Positions 8,410 through 16,060 of a DNA stretch of 64,000 nucleotides are shown here, one piece after another. The stretch comes from UBA4744 sp963718995 (GTDB lineage: Bacteria > Actinomycetota > Acidimicrobiia > Spongiisociales > UBA4744). The notes beneath the pieces were generated by a model, which was not told the origin of the DNA, ran no database searches, and saw only the letters and a list, made by a program, of their open reading frames with translations. Where the stretch lies: the NCBI GenBank assembly GCA_963718995.1, contig CAVRAP010000020.1, forward strand, positions 62,001 through 126,000, written 5' to 3'. Made by a program: the position numbers and the translations under genes. The number at the start of each line of letters is the position of its first letter. Position 1 is the stretch's first letter.

Positions 8410-9452
8410 GGACGAACGAGCTGCAACGCTTCCGTTGCGGTCCAATCTCGGTCGTTCTCGAGGAGTCCGGGACGTCCCGGGACCCGTGCGGTGAAGCCGC
8501 CCTCAATGGCCGCCTGCAGTGCGGTGAGGAAACCTCGCAACTGTCGGGGGAGCGGGAAGTACTCTGCTTCGTCGGTGACGCTGAAGAGCTCAAATCCATC
8601 CGATGGCCCAATACGGTCGATGACCTCCTGCACGAGGTGGTCCGGCGCCGACGCCCCGGCCGTGAGGCCGATAATCCGGGCGCCGGTGAGCCACTCGTCG
8701 CGAATGTCGCCGGCATCGTCGATCCGGTAGGCAGTAGTTCCGGCTTCTTCGGCAACACGGACGAGAGCCTGCGTGTTTGACGAGTTCTCAGACCCGACTA
8801 CCAGGATCAGGTCGGCTCGCTCTGAGAGTTGCTGCACGGCTTCCTGCCGGTTGGTCGTGGCATAACAGAGGTCGCTCTTGCGAGCCGTCCACAGATCCGG
8901 GAACCGCCCTTCCGCTTCGCCGAGCACCTCCTGCCACTCGTGGATTCCGAGGGTCGTCTGCGCGAGCAGGGCCACACGGGCCGGGTCGGCCGGGTCGAAT
9001 CCGGCCAGGCCGGTTTCCGGTTGGACGAGTTCGATTGCCGAAGGAGCCACCGCCACCGTTCCGATCGCCTCGTCGTGACCTTCGTGTCCCACGTAGATGA
9101 TGTCGAAGCCCTGCTCGGCCATCCTTTTCACTTCATGATGGACCTTGGTGACCAGAGGACATACGGCGTCGATGACGACTCCGGCGCGGTCGCTCGCCCC
9201 TAGGACAACATCAGGTGCAGATCCATGAGCCGACAGCATGACCGGTGCCCCTTCGGGGACTTCCTCGATGTTTTCGATGAAGACAACCCCGACCTGCTCG
9301 AAGGCCTTGACGACCCATTGGTTGTGGACGATCTGGTGGTAGCAGTACACGGGGGGTTCGAAAACGCGCACCATCCAGGTAAGAGCCTTGATGGCCATCT
9401 CCACCCCGGCACAGAATCCTCGAGGCTCGGCTAGTAACACTTTGTCCGCCAT
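8406..9452 (-). CDS. ispH: 4-hydroxy-3-methylbut-2-enyl diphosphate reductase
   Basis: A 348-residue IspH (LytB), the last enzyme of the non-mevalonate isoprenoid pathway, reducing HMBPP to IPP and DMAPP with a [4Fe-4S] cluster. The three cluster cysteines are in RGFCAGVEMAI (about residue 14), DAVCPLVTKVH and SDLCYATTNRQEAV; the catalytic Glu lies in GHEGHDEAIG. It is the only minus-strand gene in the first 13 kb. It faces aroA-cmk, sharing a CTAG stop overlap, and its upstream side diverges from der across about 95 bases. Confidence 0.96.
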   Translation of the reverse strand: MADKVLLAEPRGFCAGVEMAIKALTWMVRVFEPPVYCYHQIVHNQWVVKAFEQVGVVFIENIEEVPEGAPVMLSAHGSAPDVVLGASDRAGVVIDAVCPLVTKVHHEVKRMAEQGFDIIYVGHEGHDEAIGTVAVAPSAIELVQPETGLAGFDPADPARVALLAQTTLGIHEWQEVLGEAEGRFPDLWTARKSDLCYATTNRQEAVQQLSERADLILVVGSENSSNTQALVRVAEEAGTTAYRIDDAGDIRDEWLTGARIIGLTAGASAPDHLVQEVIDRIGPSDGFELFSVTDEAEYFPLPRQLRGFLTALQAAIEGGFTARVPGRPGLLENDRDWTATEALQLVRP

Positions 9453-9547
9453 GGCGCCATGGTAGAAGCAGTTCGATACTGCGGCCGCTACCCGGTGTTA
9501 GCTCCTTATGCTGGGGGCGTGAACATTCTCTTGATGATCAGATACCA

Positions 9548-10870
9548 ATGAGCCGGCTGCCGGTGGTTGCGGTGCTGGGCCGCCCCAACGTCGGGAAGTC
9601 GACGTTGGTCAACCGCGTGCTGGGTCGCCGCGAGGCCGTCGTGCAAGAACGTCCAGGTGTCACTCGCGACCGCCGCGAGTTTCGAGCCGACTGGGCGGGT
9701 CGTGATTTCATTCTGATTGACACCGGGGGATGGGAGCTCGCTTCGGGGGTGGAGCTGACGTCCGGAATCACCGCCCAGGCCGAAGCGGCGCTGGTGGGAG
9801 CCGACGTAGTCCTGTTGGTGGTCGACGGCACCGTCGGGTTGTCGGAAGATGATGCGGCAGTAGCGAACATCCTGCGCGACACGTCTGCCACGGTCATTCT
9901 CGTTGCCAACAAGGTCGACGACGCAGCCAGAGAACTGTTGGTTCCTTCGTTGTGGAAGACGGGCATCGGCGAACCTGTTCCGGTCAGTGCTCTGCATGGG
10001 CGCGGGATCGGAGATCTGCTCGACCGACTGGTGGACGCACTGCCCGAGGCGGAAGAAGTCCACGAGGGTCGGATGCCAACCCTGGCCATCATCGGGCGGC
10101 CCAACGTTGGCAAGTCGACCCTGCTCAACCGGCTGACCGGGGAAGAGCGAGTGCTCGTTTCTTCCACCCCCGGCACGACGCGCGACCCCATCGATGTTGA
10201 GGTCACGCTCGGGGGCGTGCAGTACCGGGTCGTCGACACCGCCGGGATCCGGCGAAACCCCAAGGTCAAGGACAGCGCGGATTTCTATTCGATCATTCGT
10301 GCCAGGCAAGCACTTGATGAAGCAGACGTGGCCCTGCTCCTCGTGGACGCCACCGAGGGCGTGACCCAGCAGGATCAGCGGATAGCCGAGGAGGCAGCCG
10401 AATCGGGGGCCGGATTGATTCTGCTTCTCAACAAATGGGATCTGCCCGACCTCGAACAGCGCGAAGTTACGACGTTCGGGGTAGGCGACCGGTTGGGTTT
10501 TGTCGGGTGGGCGCCGGTGCTTCGCATCTCGGCCTTGACCGGTGCCCGTTTGCACCGGTTGCCGCCGGCGCTGCAGGTTGTCCTCGAGAACCGGGCCCGG
10601 CGCATACCCACCGGCCAGCTCAACCGGTTGATTCGGGGGTGGCAGGGAGCCCATCCGCCTCCGGTTCGGAAGGGTCGACGGCCCAAGATCCTCTACGCGG
10701 TTCAGGCTGGAGTCAACCCGCCCACGATTATCCTCTTCATCTCTGGCGGTGAAATCGGAGAAGATTACGTGCGGTATCTGGAGAACAAACTGCGGGCGGA
10801 GATAGATTTCGACGGTACCCCTATCCATTTCATGACCCGCGCCAAGGAGAGACGGGCCGGTCGTGGCTGA
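9548..10870 (+). CDS. der: ribosome-associated GTPase Der (EngA)
   Basis: A 440-residue double-GTPase needed for 50S subunit assembly. Two G domains each show a P-loop (GRPNVGKSTLVN near residue 11 and GRPNVGKSTLLN near residue 178), DTGGW / DTAGI switch II and NKVD / NKWD specificity motifs. The last ~80 residues form the KH-like domain (GVNPPTIILFISGG). The length matches the family. The end overlaps the acyl-CoA carboxylase start by 8 bases. Confidence 0.96.
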   Translation: MSRLPVVAVLGRPNVGKSTLVNRVLGRREAVVQERPGVTRDRREFRADWAGRDFILIDTGGWELASGVELTSGITAQAEAALVGADVVLLVVDGTVGLSEDDAAVANILRDTSATVILVANKVDDAARELLVPSLWKTGIGEPVPVSALHGRGIGDLLDRLVDALPEAEEVHEGRMPTLAIIGRPNVGKSTLLNRLTGEERVLVSSTPGTTRDPIDVEVTLGGVQYRVVDTAGIRRNPKVKDSADFYSIIRARQALDEADVALLLVDATEGVTQQDQRIAEEAAESGAGLILLLNKWDLPDLEQREVTTFGVGDRLGFVGWAPVLRISALTGARLHRLPPALQVVLENRARRIPTGQLNRLIRGWQGAHPPPVRKGRRPKILYAVQAGVNPPTIILFISGGEIGEDYVRYLENKLRAEIDFDGTPIHFMTRAKERRAGRG

Positions 10871-12395
10871 AGGGCGGCGAGAACGCATCCTGTCGGCAGA
10901 TATCCGCTCCCGAACCGGGGGCCCGGAGAAGTACCGGGAACGATCGGCGGCCGACGGGAAGCTGTTCGTACGCGACCGCGTTGAACTGCTCTGCGATGAG
11001 GGTTCGTTCGTCGAAGATGGCCTGCTGGCCAACGCCGGCACCCCCGATCTGGCTGCCGACGGAGTCGTAACGGGACGAGGAATGGTCGATCGCCGGCCGG
11101 TATGGGTTATCGCCAACGACCCGACGGTGAAGGCCGGGAGCTGGGGGGCGCGAACCGTCGAGAAGATCGTGCGCGCTCTCGAGTCGGCCTACGACGAGAT
11201 GTTGCCGGTCTTCTATCTGGTCGACTCGGCCGGCGCCCGCATAACCGATCAAGTCGATTTGTTTCCCGGGCGGCGCGGGGCCGGCCGGATCTTCTATAAC
11301 CAGGTGCGTCTGTCCGGGCGGGTGCCCCAGATCTGTTGCCTGTTCGGGCCTTCAGCGGCCGGCGGCGCCTACATCCCGGCTTTCTGTGATGTCGTCGTCA
11401 TGGTCGAAGGGCGGGCCTCGATGTACCTTGGTTCGCCCCGCATGGCCGAAATGGTCGTCGGGGAGACCACCACGCTCGAAGAGATGGGTGGGGCGCGGAT
11501 GCACTGCACCGTGAGTGGGTGCGGGGACGCCCTCGTCGGGAGCGACGAGGAGGCTATCTCCTGGGCCCGGGCGTATTTCTCCTATGTGGCAGACAACACG
11601 AAGGTTTTCCCGCACCGGTTTGAGTCCGTTGGTCCGGACATGAGCGAGGATATCGCCAACATCGTCCCGGATGACCCTCGCCTCGTCTACGACATGAAAC
11701 AGTTCATCCGGGCCCTCGTCGACGGGGGGAGCGTCTTCGAGATCAAGGAACTCTGGGCCCGCGAACTGATCACCGTCTTCGCACGAATCGACGGGCGCCC
11801 GATCGGCATTGTCGCGTCGAACCCCCAGCATTTGGGCGGGGTGCTCTTTGTCGACTCGGCAGACAAGGCAGCTCGCTTCATCTGGTTGTGCGACGCCTTC
11901 AACGTGCCGCTCATCTTCCTGGCCGACGTTCCGGGTTTCATGATCGGCTCGCAGGTCGAGCGGCAGGGAATCATCCGGGCCGGTGCCAAGATGCTGACCG
12001 CGGTCGCGGAAGCCACGGTGGCGCGGATCAGCGTGATCGTGCGCAAAGCCTACGGCGCCGGTTTGTATGCGTTTGCCGGCCCGGGACTTCGTCCGGATGC
12101 CACGCTGGCGCTTCCGACCGCGGAGATCGCAGTGATGGGTCCCGAGGCGGCCGTCAACGCCGTTTACTACAACACGATCCAGGAGATGAAAGGGGAGGAG
12201 CGAGAAGCCTTCGTGGCTGCCAAACGGCTCGAATACAGCGAAGACGTCGACCTCCTCCGTCTTGCCTCTGATCTGGTTGTCGATGCGGTGGTACAACCGG
12301 AGAACCTGCGCCACGAGCTGTCCATCCGCCTCGATTACCTCGCCGACAAGCGTCGCCACTTCTGCGATCGCCGCCATGGCGTTCCTCCGGTGTGA
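10863..12395 (+). CDS. acyl-CoA carboxylase carboxyltransferase (beta) subunit
   Basis: A 510-residue carboxyltransferase of the propionyl/acetyl-CoA carboxylase beta family (AccD/PccB type), which moves CO2 from biotin to acyl-CoA. The N-terminal crotonase-like half has GARITDQVDLFPGRRGAGRIFYNQVRLSGRVPQICCLFGPSAAGGAYIPA. The C-terminal half has FLADVPGFMIGSQVERQGIIRAGAKML and RISVIVRKAYGAGLYAF. The substrate acyl group cannot be told from the sequence. No biotin-carrying alpha subunit is in this window. The start is GTG 10863; ATG is not available. The end overlaps a small membrane-protein ORF by 4 bases. Confidence 0.9.
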   Translation: MAEGRRERILSADIRSRTGGPEKYRERSAADGKLFVRDRVELLCDEGSFVEDGLLANAGTPDLAADGVVTGRGMVDRRPVWVIANDPTVKAGSWGARTVEKIVRALESAYDEMLPVFYLVDSAGARITDQVDLFPGRRGAGRIFYNQVRLSGRVPQICCLFGPSAAGGAYIPAFCDVVVMVEGRASMYLGSPRMAEMVVGETTTLEEMGGARMHCTVSGCGDALVGSDEEAISWARAYFSYVADNTKVFPHRFESVGPDMSEDIANIVPDDPRLVYDMKQFIRALVDGGSVFEIKELWARELITVFARIDGRPIGIVASNPQHLGGVLFVDSADKAARFIWLCDAFNVPLIFLADVPGFMIGSQVERQGIIRAGAKMLTAVAEATVARISVIVRKAYGAGLYAFAGPGLRPDATLALPTAEIAVMGPEAAVNAVYYNTIQEMKGEEREAFVAAKRLEYSEDVDLLRLASDLVVDAVVQPENLRHELSIRLDYLADKRRHFCDRRHGVPPV

Positions 12396-12538
12396 CCGAT
12401 CCACAACCCGAGAAGCGGCCCTTGTTCTTCTGGTTCATGGTGATCACCGTTGGGATCTACCTGGCGATTCGGCTGGTCGAGGGCATGCTCTGCGTGGGAG
12501 CCTGGATGGGATGGGGGAGCTGCCCCTGGAGCGGGTAG
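12392..12538 (+). CDS. small single-span membrane protein (48 aa), unknown
   Basis: A short ORF starting at GTG 12392, in a GTGA overlap with the carboxylase stop, and ending at TAG 12536-12538. It reads VTDPQPEKRPLFFWFMVITV...: a charged N-terminus, one transmembrane helix (about residues 11-29) and a short Trp/Cys/Gly-rich tail ending in SCPWSG. The tight overlap and good hydrophobic profile support translation coupled to the carboxylase. I do not recognise a family. It could assemble with a membrane-bound carboxylase or simply be a small co-expressed protein. Confidence 0.5.
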   Translation: MTDPQPEKRPLFFWFMVITVGIYLAIRLVEGMLCVGAWMGWGSCPWSG

Positions 12539-12585
12539 TGCACGGTCCGTCCGGTAGCCGATGGCGCGGTTAACATCTCACTCCA

Positions 12586-12662
12586 CGGGCTGTGGCGCAG
12601 TTTGGCAGCGCGCTTGACTGGGGGTCAAGAGGTCGGGAGTTCAAATCTCCCCAGCCCGACCA
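12586..12662 (+). tRNA. tRNA-Pro (anticodon GGG)
   Basis: A complete cloverleaf can be folded. Acceptor: CGGGCTG (12586-12592) with CAGCCCG (12652-12658). D stem: GCGC/GCGC. Anticodon stem: CTTGA/TCAAG around loop CTGGGGG, giving anticodon GGG (12620-12622). T stem: GGGAG/CTCCC around TTCAAAT. Discriminator A at 12659 and an encoded CCA at 12660-12662. Bases 12618-12635 (anticodon loop through variable loop) are repeated at 16163-16180, marking this gene as an integration site. Confidence 0.95.
12618..12635 (+). repeat. attL-like core inside tRNA-Pro (copy 1 of 18-bp direct repeat)
   Basis: CTGGGGGTCAAGAGGTCG covers the anticodon loop, the 3' anticodon stem and the variable region of tRNA-Pro. 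An identical copy in the same orientation lies at 16163-16180. Integrases of the tyrosine family often cross over in tRNA anticodon loops, so the two copies read as the ends of an integrated element. The identity is seen directly; the attachment role is inference. Confidence 0.7.
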
Positions 12663-12666
12663 CCGG

Positions 12667-12698
12667 AATCCCCTGTATGTACAGGGGATTCTTTGTTT
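12667..12698 (+). terminator. Rho-independent-type terminator after tRNA-Pro
   Basis: A perfect 11-bp inverted repeat, AATCCCCTGTA / TACAGGGGATT, with a 2-base spacer, followed by CTTTGTTT. It lies four bases after the tRNA CCA, as expected for a tRNA transcript terminator. Confidence 0.75.
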
Positions 12699-12934
12699 CA
12701 GCCAGAGAGTTCGTGCACGTTCAAGACTTAGCACGAGTCCGCGAAAATTGCGCGGGAGTCCGCAGAAGTGTCGCGTCGAGACGGTCGGAACCAGACCTCT
12801 TGGGCTACCGAGCGGGTCGAGTGTCGGTCGGAATGCTCCCCGTCTGTGTGGCTCCGGTTACAAGGACAAGCGGTGCACGGCAATTGATCTGCTATCGAGA
12901 GTGAGACACGGATCTGTCCGGGATTGGCTCCTCT
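12699..12934. other. gene-poor left end of the tRNA-linked island
   Basis: No convincing gene is visible between the tRNA terminator and the IS110 end. Two overlapping plus-strand frames cross this stretch but start inside the tRNA and show no recognisable protein. The only structured element is the GAGTCCGCGAAAA repeat at 12735, which has a near-copy at 16035. The rest may be the worn left arm of the element. Confidence 0.45.
12735..12758 (+). repeat. island arm repeat, copy 1
   Basis: A 24-base stretch beginning GAGTCCGCGAAAA and ending CGCGGGAG matches 16035-16058 at about 22 of 24 positions in the same orientation. It lies ~100 bases inside the left tRNA repeat; its partner lies ~105 bases inside the right one. 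That symmetry fits integrase or excisionase arm-binding sites. Confidence 0.55.
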
Positions 12935-13062
12935 CTGTCAAGTGAGAGGGGTTCGGGGTGGGCAGGTGAGGACGTCTGTTGGCGTTGAAGCCTTCCGCGT
13001 GATCAGCTTTGCGCCTCGGTGCTGATGCTTTGGTTGGGCCACACCCCGAACCTTCTTGAAGG

Positions 13063-14209
13063 CTAGACGGCTGCGGTTCGGGATTTCATTGGTTGTCCGT
13101 TGCGTCGGAGTGTGTTGGGTGATCGGTAGGACGGGTAGTCGCCTCGAGCGGAGGGCCAGCGGGGCCATGTCTGGTCTTGTTGCTGATCGGTTTCGCGGTC
13201 TAGTTGGAGTTGACGGTATATGGCGTCGCTGATGCGCCGTTTCAGGCACCGGAGCGCTTCTCGTCTGGTTTTGTTCTCGTTGAGTTTGCGTCGGTAGTAG
13301 GCGCGGCCTGGTGTGTCATAGCGGATCTGGGCAATGGCCGCGATGTGGCTTGCGTGGTTGAGTTGCCGGTTCCCGGACCGGCTCAACCGATGCCGGTTGT
13401 TGTCGCCTGACGACACCGCAATGGGGGCTGTGCCTGAGTAGCTGGCGAAGTGGTTCCTCGTTGGGAACCTCGACACGTCACCGACCTCTCCGAGGATCAG
13501 ACCAGCGTTGAGGATCCCGACCCCGTAGATCCGGGTCAGTGTGGTGGCTGAGTCTTTGACTGCAGCGTGAATCTTCAACATGATCTGGTCGAGGCGCCGG
13601 TCGAATCGTTTGATGTCATCGATGTGATCAAGGGCGAGTTCGATCCGCATCAATCCGGCAGTGTCAGACACTTCTAACCCGTTGACCAGGGCTTCTGCAC
13701 GTTCTGCGGTCAGGGCTCGTGGTGTGCCTCCAGGGATGAGCTCACGAATCAGTCGATGCAACCGGCACACCGATTGTGTCCTCGATGCGACTAACTCGTG
13801 ACGCCGGTCCGACAGCAACTTCAATGCCACGTTCTCGTCATCTGGCCGCACCATCCGCAGGTGTTTGCTGTGCAACGCCGCCCGCCCGATCGCCACCGCG
13901 TCAGCCCGATCGGTCTTGTTGCCATGTCCCGTCGAGTAGATCCGAACCCGAGTCGCTAACTTGGCCGGCACATCAACCACCGTCTCACCCACAGCGACGA
14001 GCCGCTGGGCGATACTTCTCCCCACCCCGTTGGCTCCCTCGACCGCCCACACCCGGTCGGTGAACTCAGCCACCGCGTCCAACATCGCAACCATGCCCCG
14101 GGCCGTGTTATCGAATCGTTGCTCCAACTCCAACATCTCGTCCCGGTCCAACACTGCAATCGTGTTCGACGCCTTGTGCGGATCGAGACCGATAACCCAT
14201 CTCAGTCAT
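13063..14209 (-). CDS. IS110-family transposase (start region frame-shifted)
   Basis: A ~380-residue IS110 transposase with an N-terminal DEDD (RuvC-like) domain and a C-terminal Transposase_20 serine domain. The first catalytic Asp is in VIGLDPHKASNT, which lies upstream of the first standard in-frame start (GTG 14154). The other acidic residues are in VEGANG and GNKTDRADAVAIG; the serine region is YGVGILNAGLILGEVGDVSRF and YSGTAPIAVSSG. The natural start appears to be ATG 14209, preceded by GAGGAGAAGG but out of frame by one extra base before TGGGTTATC. A CTG at 14205 is the only in-frame alternative. Catalytic motifs are intact after that point. Confidence 0.88.
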
Positions 14210-14450
14210 TGCCTTCTCCTCGTCCTCGCCGTATTCCTGACAGTGGACAGGACGGGCAATGCCTCTTCAAGCAGAGCAAACCGCTCTTCAGCCACACCCC
14301 ATCCGAGGTCCAGGCCGCCAGCCATTCAAGAGCCACAACCCGAACACGGGATGGGCAGCCGGTTCACGAGCGAGCCATCCAGGACCTCAACCCGAAGACT
14401 CGCCGAGCCCCCGAATCACGTCCAGTTCTAACAAGAGGCCGGATATCGCG
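14207..14450 (-). ncRNA. candidate IS110 bridge-RNA region
   Basis: This is the upstream non-coding end of the IS110 element, where IS110-group elements encode bridge RNA. Visible pairing: CATTGCC (14207-14213) with GGCAATG (14255-14261), nested with CGTCCT (14221-14226) and AGGACG (14249-14254); and GAGGTCC (14305-14311) with GGACCTC (14382-14388) enclosing ~70 bases. CAAACCG at 14277-14283 repeats the sequence across the element boundary at 14455-14461. The RNA ends are not determined and no homologue search was possible. Confidence 0.4.
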
Positions 14451-14505
14451 CTGTCAAACCGTGTGATTGGTGGTGTCGGCGGGCGTCGTTATGCGCTACC
14501 TGCGT

Positions 14506-14532
14506 TAGCTCTGCCAGATAACGGCAGAGCTA
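14506..14532. terminator. hairpin at the end of the doxX gene
   Basis: TAGCTCTGCC (14506-14515) pairs perfectly with GGCAGAGCTA (14523-14532) around a 7-base loop, overlapping the doxX stop codon. No U-run follows on the minus strand, so it may be a weak terminator, an mRNA 3' end stabiliser, or a structure that attracted the nearby IS110. Confidence 0.4.
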
Positions 14533-15048
14533 GCGCCGATTTCCGGATGTGGATGGCCGCTCGCTCATTGCGTCGAGGACCTCGGGATCGTCGATGAGCC
14601 CACCGCCCCGGACCGTTGCCCCGATCGTGAGGGCGGCCGACACCACCACGATGTTCTTGAGGATGTACTGGCCTTCAAGTGTCGGCACGAACAGTTGTGA
14701 CCAGGTCACCTCAGGGAAGAGAAACAGCGGTGTCACGGCACCGAGCATCTGACCGACCAGCAGCAACAGGGTGAAGCGCATGAACTTGCCTGTGATGAGT
14801 CCGATCCCGATCGCCGTTTCGAGGATTGCCAGTAGGACGCGGGCGAGGTCTTCAGTTATCAGGCCAAAGAAGAGCAGGTCAATCGTCTCAGTGGCGAGTT
14901 GGTCGGCGGGGCTCAGACCTGGCCAAAACTTGAGCACTCCGAACCAGATGAAGATGAGCCCAATGCTGATGCGTAGGAGCGTCAGTCCGTGCTGTGCAAG
15001 CCAGTGGGTTACCCGCCGGTCGATCACGTGGAATGCCGTTTGATCCAT
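14530..15048 (-). CDS. DoxX-family membrane protein
   Basis: A 172-residue membrane protein with four hydrophobic segments; LLRISIGLIFIWFGVLKFWPGLSP at the first segment is typical of DoxX/DoxD-like proteins. Family members sit in the cytoplasmic membrane and some take part in redox or stress responses; the role here is unknown. It lies inside the tRNA-linked island between IS110 and vapBC and looks like cargo. ATG 15048 is the start; upstream of it is a 220-base gap. Confidence 0.75.
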   Translation of the reverse strand: MDQTAFHVIDRRVTHWLAQHGLTLLRISIGLIFIWFGVLKFWPGLSPADQLATETIDLLFFGLITEDLARVLLAILETAIGIGLITGKFMRFTLLLLVGQMLGAVTPLFLFPEVTWSQLFVPTLEGQYILKNIVVVSAALTIGATVRGGGLIDDPEVLDAMSERPSTSGNRR

Positions 15049-15174
15049 CCGTCAACGGTATCAATGCTGGCGAAGTAGCAGCACTCGGTTCCCGGAAATG
15101 GCAGTGAGTTCTTGCTTGGCTGCACCGACGGCGCACAGATCACCAATTCGGTTGCGACAACGATCGCTCTTCAA

Positions 15175-15216
15175 AGGAGCGCATACCGGCACTTCGTGCG
15201 CACTTCGTGCGCTCCT
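15175..15216. repeat. hairpin with 11-bp tandem repeat downstream of vapC
   Basis: AGGAGCGC (15175-15182) pairs with GCGCTCCT (15209-15216). The loop contains two direct tandem copies of GCACTTCGTGC (15189-15199 and 15200-15210), each itself a GCAC-TTC-GTGC mini-hairpin. It lies ~55 bases after the vapC stop on the minus strand and could act as its transcription end. No U-run is present. Confidence 0.5.
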
Positions 15217-15272
15217 GTCTCGGCCGGCGGCGAGCACCCACCGTGGCGACCGTTGTAGTGCCGGACGTCCGG

Positions 15273-15665
15273 TCAGGGTTCGATGCGGTGGACGGATGGC
15301 ACCCGGTCGATGCTTCGGTCGTAGGAGATGATGTCGTGTATCCCTGAGGCCTCGGCCGATGCCACGAGGTAGGCCTCTGCGAAGTCGATCCGATGGGTTT
15401 CGTACACCTCGAGCGCACGGAGGAGGAGGGCCGGATCCAGCGTCCGGATGGGAAGGAACGCGATCACCGATCGCACCAGCTGGGCCACCTCGTCGACGGG
15501 TACCTCATAGAACGACTCGAGCACGTAGACGACCTCAGCAACGATGAGGTCGGGGAGGAGCAACTCGTCCGCTCCGGCCAGGAAGGCGGTGGCGCGTGCC
15601 GCCAGGTCGGGTGGGTCGCCGGTCAGATGCCTGATCAGGACGTTGGTGTCAACGAAAGCCGTCAC
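15273..15665 (-). CDS. PIN-domain toxin, VapC-like
   Basis: A 130-residue PIN-domain ribonuclease. The acidic active-site residues are visible: Asp in FVDTNVLIRHL (residue ~6), Glu in VAEVVYVLES, Asp in DFAEAYLVASA and Asp in SYDRSID. VapC toxins typically cleave tRNA or rRNA and are blocked by their cognate antitoxin. GTG 15665 overlaps the antitoxin stop by 4 bases (GTGA), the usual coupled order with antitoxin first. It is cargo of the tRNA-linked island. Confidence 0.88.
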   Translation of the reverse strand: MTAFVDTNVLIRHLTGDPPDLAARATAFLAGADELLLPDLIVAEVVYVLESFYEVPVDEVAQLVRSVIAFLPIRTLDPALLLRALEVYETHRIDFAEAYLVASAEASGIHDIISYDRSIDRVPSVHRIEP

Positions 15666-15910
15666 CGACGCGCCTCGGCGCGAGCCCGCCGGGTGCTGCG
15701 CCGCACCTCATCCCATGCCACTCCTCGTTTGGCAGCCGGTACGTCTACTGCGCCGGCCAGGTCTAGGAGGTTGGGGGTCTTGGCGAGCAGGGCACGGTGC
15801 TGTTCCACCCTGAACACGATCTGATCACCTTCGGTGATGCCGAGCGCTTCCCGGACTTTCTTGGGGATGGTGATCTGGCCCTTCGACGTGACTTTGGCTG
15901 CGAGATCCAC
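15662..15910 (-). CDS. AbrB-type antitoxin, VapB-like
   Basis: An 82-residue antitoxin with an N-terminal SpoVT/AbrB swapped-hairpin DNA-binding domain (AAKVTSKGQITIPKKVREALGITEGDQIVF). The Arg-rich C-terminal tail is expected to plug the VapC active site. The start is GTG 15910. The promoter region just upstream has nested inverted repeats (15912-15960), as expected for autoregulation by the antitoxin or the complex. Confidence 0.87.
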   Translation of the reverse strand: MDLAAKVTSKGQITIPKKVREALGITEGDQIVFRVEQHRALLAKTPNLLDLAGAVDVPAAKRGVAWDEVRRSTRRARAEARR

Positions 15911-15911
15911 T

Positions 15912-15960
15912 CGGGTAGCTCCTTACTATGCAGGCGAGGTAAGGATATCATGCCTACCCG
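15912..15960. promoter_or_regulatory. nested inverted repeats, candidate vapBC operator
   Basis: CGGGTAG (15912-15918) is repeated inverted as CTACCCG (15954-15960). Inside it TCCTTAC (15920-15926) is inverted as GTAAGGA (15939-15945). The pair starts 1-2 bases upstream of the vapB start codon. AbrB-type antitoxins bind such palindromes to repress their own operon. Confidence 0.55.
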
Positions 15961-16034
15961 TCGATTACCAGAGACCGGCGAACGTCACCCGGGCGGAGGC
16001 AAGTACAGCCAAGGATTCACAGCCGAGGATCCAA

Positions 16035-16058
16035 GAGTCCGCGAAAAGTCCGCGGGAG
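16035..16058 (+). repeat. island arm repeat, copy 2
   Basis: The partner of 12735-12758: GAGTCCGCGAAAA, three variable bases, then CGCGGGAG. It is followed directly by the 10-base phased repeats at 16061. Confidence 0.55.
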
Positions 16059-16060
16059 AA

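Larger units (their letters stand above)
12935..14457 (-). mobile_element. IS110-family insertion sequence
   Basis: About 1.52 kb holding one minus-strand DEDD transposase, ~245 bases of non-coding DNA on its upstream side and ~120 on its downstream side. The proposed ends are the 7-base CTGTCAA found at 12935-12941 and again at 14451-14457; one copy would be the target/core sequence. IS110 elements lack terminal inverted repeats and carry a long upstream non-coding end that encodes a bridge RNA, as this layout suggests. The family comes from the protein; the exact ends are inference from the repeated 7-mer and the size. Confidence 0.75.

Noticed and set aside
12592..12945. Two overlapping open frames starting inside tRNA-Pro
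   Set aside because: They begin within the tRNA, cross its terminator, and have no recognisable sequence.
15189..15210. CRISPR-like repeat
   Set aside because: Only two adjacent 11-base copies without spacers, and no cas genes.
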